This document shows, one piece after another, positions 5,895-6,779 of a DNA stretch of 6,779 bases. The notes beneath the pieces are model-generated. The model searched no databases. It was given only the letters and a program-made list of their open reading frames with translations, and was not told the origin of the DNA. The stretch lies in NCBI GenBank assembly GCA_034434895.1, contig DAOTYI010000109.1:1-6779 (forward strand). Reading direction: 5' to 3'. This DNA is from DAOTXL01 sp034434895 (GTDB taxonomy: Bacteria > Chloroflexota > Anaerolineae > JAAYZQ01). The position numbers and the translations under genes are program-made. Numbering within the stretch: the stretch's first letter is position 1; each line of letters begins with the position of its first letter.

Positions 5895-6005
5895 TGAATA
5901 CAACCTCCTTCATCTGCATGATCTTTTTGGGAGTTACCGGCAGGTCCAGCCTCCTGCTTTGTCCACAACTCCAGGAAGCCCGCCAGGCGCCGGCTTTGCA
6001 CAACT
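5895..6005 (-). promoter_or_regulatory. Long 5' leader of the cold-shock mRNA
   Basis: The predicted transcription start near 6005 leaves about 111 untranslated nt before the ATG. Long leaders are typical of cold-inducible csp mRNAs, where they refold with temperature. GC-rich partly self-complementary segments occur (for example GGCGCCTGGCG around 5980-5990), but I could not derive a defined structure by eye. Confidence 0.5.
5904..5910 (-). promoter_or_regulatory. Shine-Dalgarno of the cold-shock gene
   Basis: AAGGAGG on the minus strand sits 9 nt before the ATG at 5894. It excludes the in-frame TTG at 5903, which would touch it. Confidence 0.85.
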
Positions 6006-6011
6006 GCGCTC

Positions 6012-6040
6012 AGGATAGCACAGAGTGGCGCTCTTGTCAA
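6012..6040 (-). promoter_or_regulatory. Promoter of the cold-shock gene
   Basis: The minus strand reads TTGACA (6040-6035), a 17-bp spacer and TATCCT (6017-6012, 4 of 6). Transcription would start near 6005. The -35 flank TTTGACAAGA is identical to that of the divergent HD gene at 6101-6110. Confidence 0.7.
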
Positions 6041-6101
6041 ATCTGGCAGCGGGCAAAAGGTGGAGCGTCCGGGTCCCATCGGCCGGGCGGAGGCAGCAAC
6101 T

Positions 6102-6130
6102 TTGACAAGATGGGCAGCAACGGCTAAAAT
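6102..6130 (+). promoter_or_regulatory. Promoter of the HD-domain gene
   Basis: TTGACA (6102-6107), a 17-bp spacer and TAAAAT (6125-6130, 5 of 6) match 11 of 12 consensus bases. The start is expected near 6137, giving a leader of about 15 nt with only a weak Shine-Dalgarno (ATAGGG) before the ATG at 6152. Confidence 0.82.
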
Positions 6131-6151
6131 GGCCCTGATAGGGTTCGGGGA

Positions 6152-6736
6152 ATGAAGGAAGATACCCTGGCTGCCTGCGTGGCCTTGGGCCGGCGCTATG
6201 GTTTTGAGGAGGGCCATTGTCGTCAGGATGCCCGGCTGGCAGTGCGCCTCTTCGATCTGACCGCAGAGCTGCATGGCCTGGGCGACGAGGACCGCGACCT
6301 GCTCTACTGCGCCGGGCTGTTACACGACATCGGCTACGTGGAGGGCTACTGGGGACATCACAAAACGGCCTACCGGTTGATCATGGCCGCCAGCCTGCCG
6401 GGACTGACAGAGCGGGAGAAACGGATTGTGGCCAATGTGGCCCGTTATCACCGGGGGGCCAGGCCCAGCCTGGAGCATCAAGGTTTTGCCGCCCTGGACC
6501 CTGACGACCGGGAGAGGGTCGCCATCCTGGGGGCCATTCTCCGCCTGGCCGATGGTCTGGACCGGACCCATACCGATGCCGTGCGCGACCTGGAGGTGCG
6601 GTGGGAAGGGGATCGCCTGCTGGTGCTGGTGGAGTGTCCCTTTGGCTGTGGCCCTGAGGTGTGGGCAGGCGAGAAGAAAGGGCGCCTCTTCGGCCAGCTA
6701 TTTGGCCTGCGAGTGGAAGTCCGCGAGCGCATTTGA
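6152..6736 (+). CDS. HD-domain phosphohydrolase related to the C-terminal domain of Ppx/GppA
   Basis: This 194-aa protein is a stand-alone HD domain. The metal-site residues are visible: H22, the H58-D59 doublet (GLLHDIGY), H69-H70-K71, H100 (ARYHRG) and D134 (LRLADGLDR). The pattern 'LLHDIGY ... GHHKTAYRLI ... LPGLTEREKRIVANVARYHRG ... LRLADGLDRTH' is that of the HD region at the C-terminus of exopolyphosphatase/guanosine pentaphosphatase, and a short beta-rich tail (140-194) follows as in those proteins. The N-terminal actin-like phosphatase domain of Ppx/GppA is absent; the promoter directly upstream shows this is a complete gene, not a fragment. It probably hydrolyses a phosphorylated nucleotide or polyphosphate-type substrate, but the substrate cannot be read from sequence. 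Its stop codon overlaps the next gene's -35 box. Confidence 0.88.
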   Translation: MKEDTLAACVALGRRYGFEEGHCRQDARLAVRLFDLTAELHGLGDEDRDLLYCAGLLHDIGYVEGYWGHHKTAYRLIMAASLPGLTEREKRIVANVARYHRGARPSLEHQGFAALDPDDRERVAILGAILRLADGLDRTHTDAVRDLEVRWEGDRLLVLVECPFGCGPEVWAGEKKGRLFGQLFGLRVEVRERI

Positions 6737-6761
6737 CAATCCCCTCAATTGCCATTATGAT
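6733..6761 (+). promoter_or_regulatory. Promoter of the gene at the right edge (leaderless)
   Basis: TTGACA (6733-6738), a 17-bp spacer and TATGAT (6756-6761, 5 of 6). The TGA of the HD gene (6734-6736) lies inside the -35. Six bases separate the -10 from the ATG at 6768, so transcription should begin at or next to that ATG. Confidence 0.78.
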
Positions 6762-6767
6762 AGGAGC

Positions 6768-6779
6768 ATGTGGATCGCC
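6768..6779 (+). CDS. Start of a further gene, cut by the window edge
   Basis: Only ATG TGG ATC GCC (Met-Trp-Ile-Ala) is visible. The call rests on position: the ATG is 6 nt after a strong -10. The AGGAG at 6762-6766 is one base from the ATG, too close for a Shine-Dalgarno and upstream of the predicted transcript start. A GTG at 6770 is an alternative start. Nothing can be said about the product. Confidence 0.4.

Overview
The window looks like a piece of a high-GC bacterial chromosome, most likely a Chloroflexota (Anaerolineae/Caldilineae-like) genome. That placement is an inference from gene content: a membrane Hanks-type kinase with a 'PGTVLRERY' N-terminus, an FHA-winged-helix fusion, a CpXC-domain protein, and a 'CACCGC...GCAGAG' inverted repeat. 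No rRNA, tRNA, CRISPR array, transposase or phage gene is visible. All stretches without a gene are shorter than 300 bases.

Layout from left to right. (1) A Ser/Thr protein kinase on the minus strand, running off the left edge, whose 5' end is embedded in 23-bp tandem repeats (1043-1152). (2) Divergent from it, an FHA plus OmpR-type winged-helix regulator (1242-1883, +). (3) Converging on that, a minus-strand two-gene operon: a PHP-domain metallophosphoesterase (3254-3949) followed by a CpXC zinc-ribbon/helical protein (1892-3241), coupled by 12 nt. (4) A small four-helix membrane protein (4053-4445, -). (5) A plus-strand 260-aa protein (4703-5485) that reads like a two-domain relative of the bacterial DNA sliding clamp. 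(6) A 110-bp degenerate inverted repeat (5481-5590) that contains the clamp-like gene's stop codon. (7) A cold-shock protein (5679-5894, -) with a clear terminator and a long leader. (8) A stand-alone HD-domain phosphohydrolase resembling the C-terminal part of Ppx/GppA (6152-6736, +). (9) The first codons of a further plus-strand gene at the right edge.

The kinase and the FHA regulator probably form a signalling pair: the kinase phosphorylates threonines, FHA domains read phosphothreonine, and the winged helix would carry the signal to DNA. The other genes are housekeeping or stress-type functions with no obvious common pathway.

The most distinctive signal is in the promoters. Six sites carry a perfect TTGACA followed by exactly 17 bp and a -10-like box, and a seventh has TTGCTA-17-TACAAT. 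In three cases (PHP gene, membrane protein, right-edge gene) the -10 box ends only 6-7 nt before the start codon, which predicts leaderless mRNAs. For the membrane protein this moves the start 96 nt downstream of the longest reading frame. The two-domain clamp-like protein and the repeat-embedded kinase start are the other items most worth following up.
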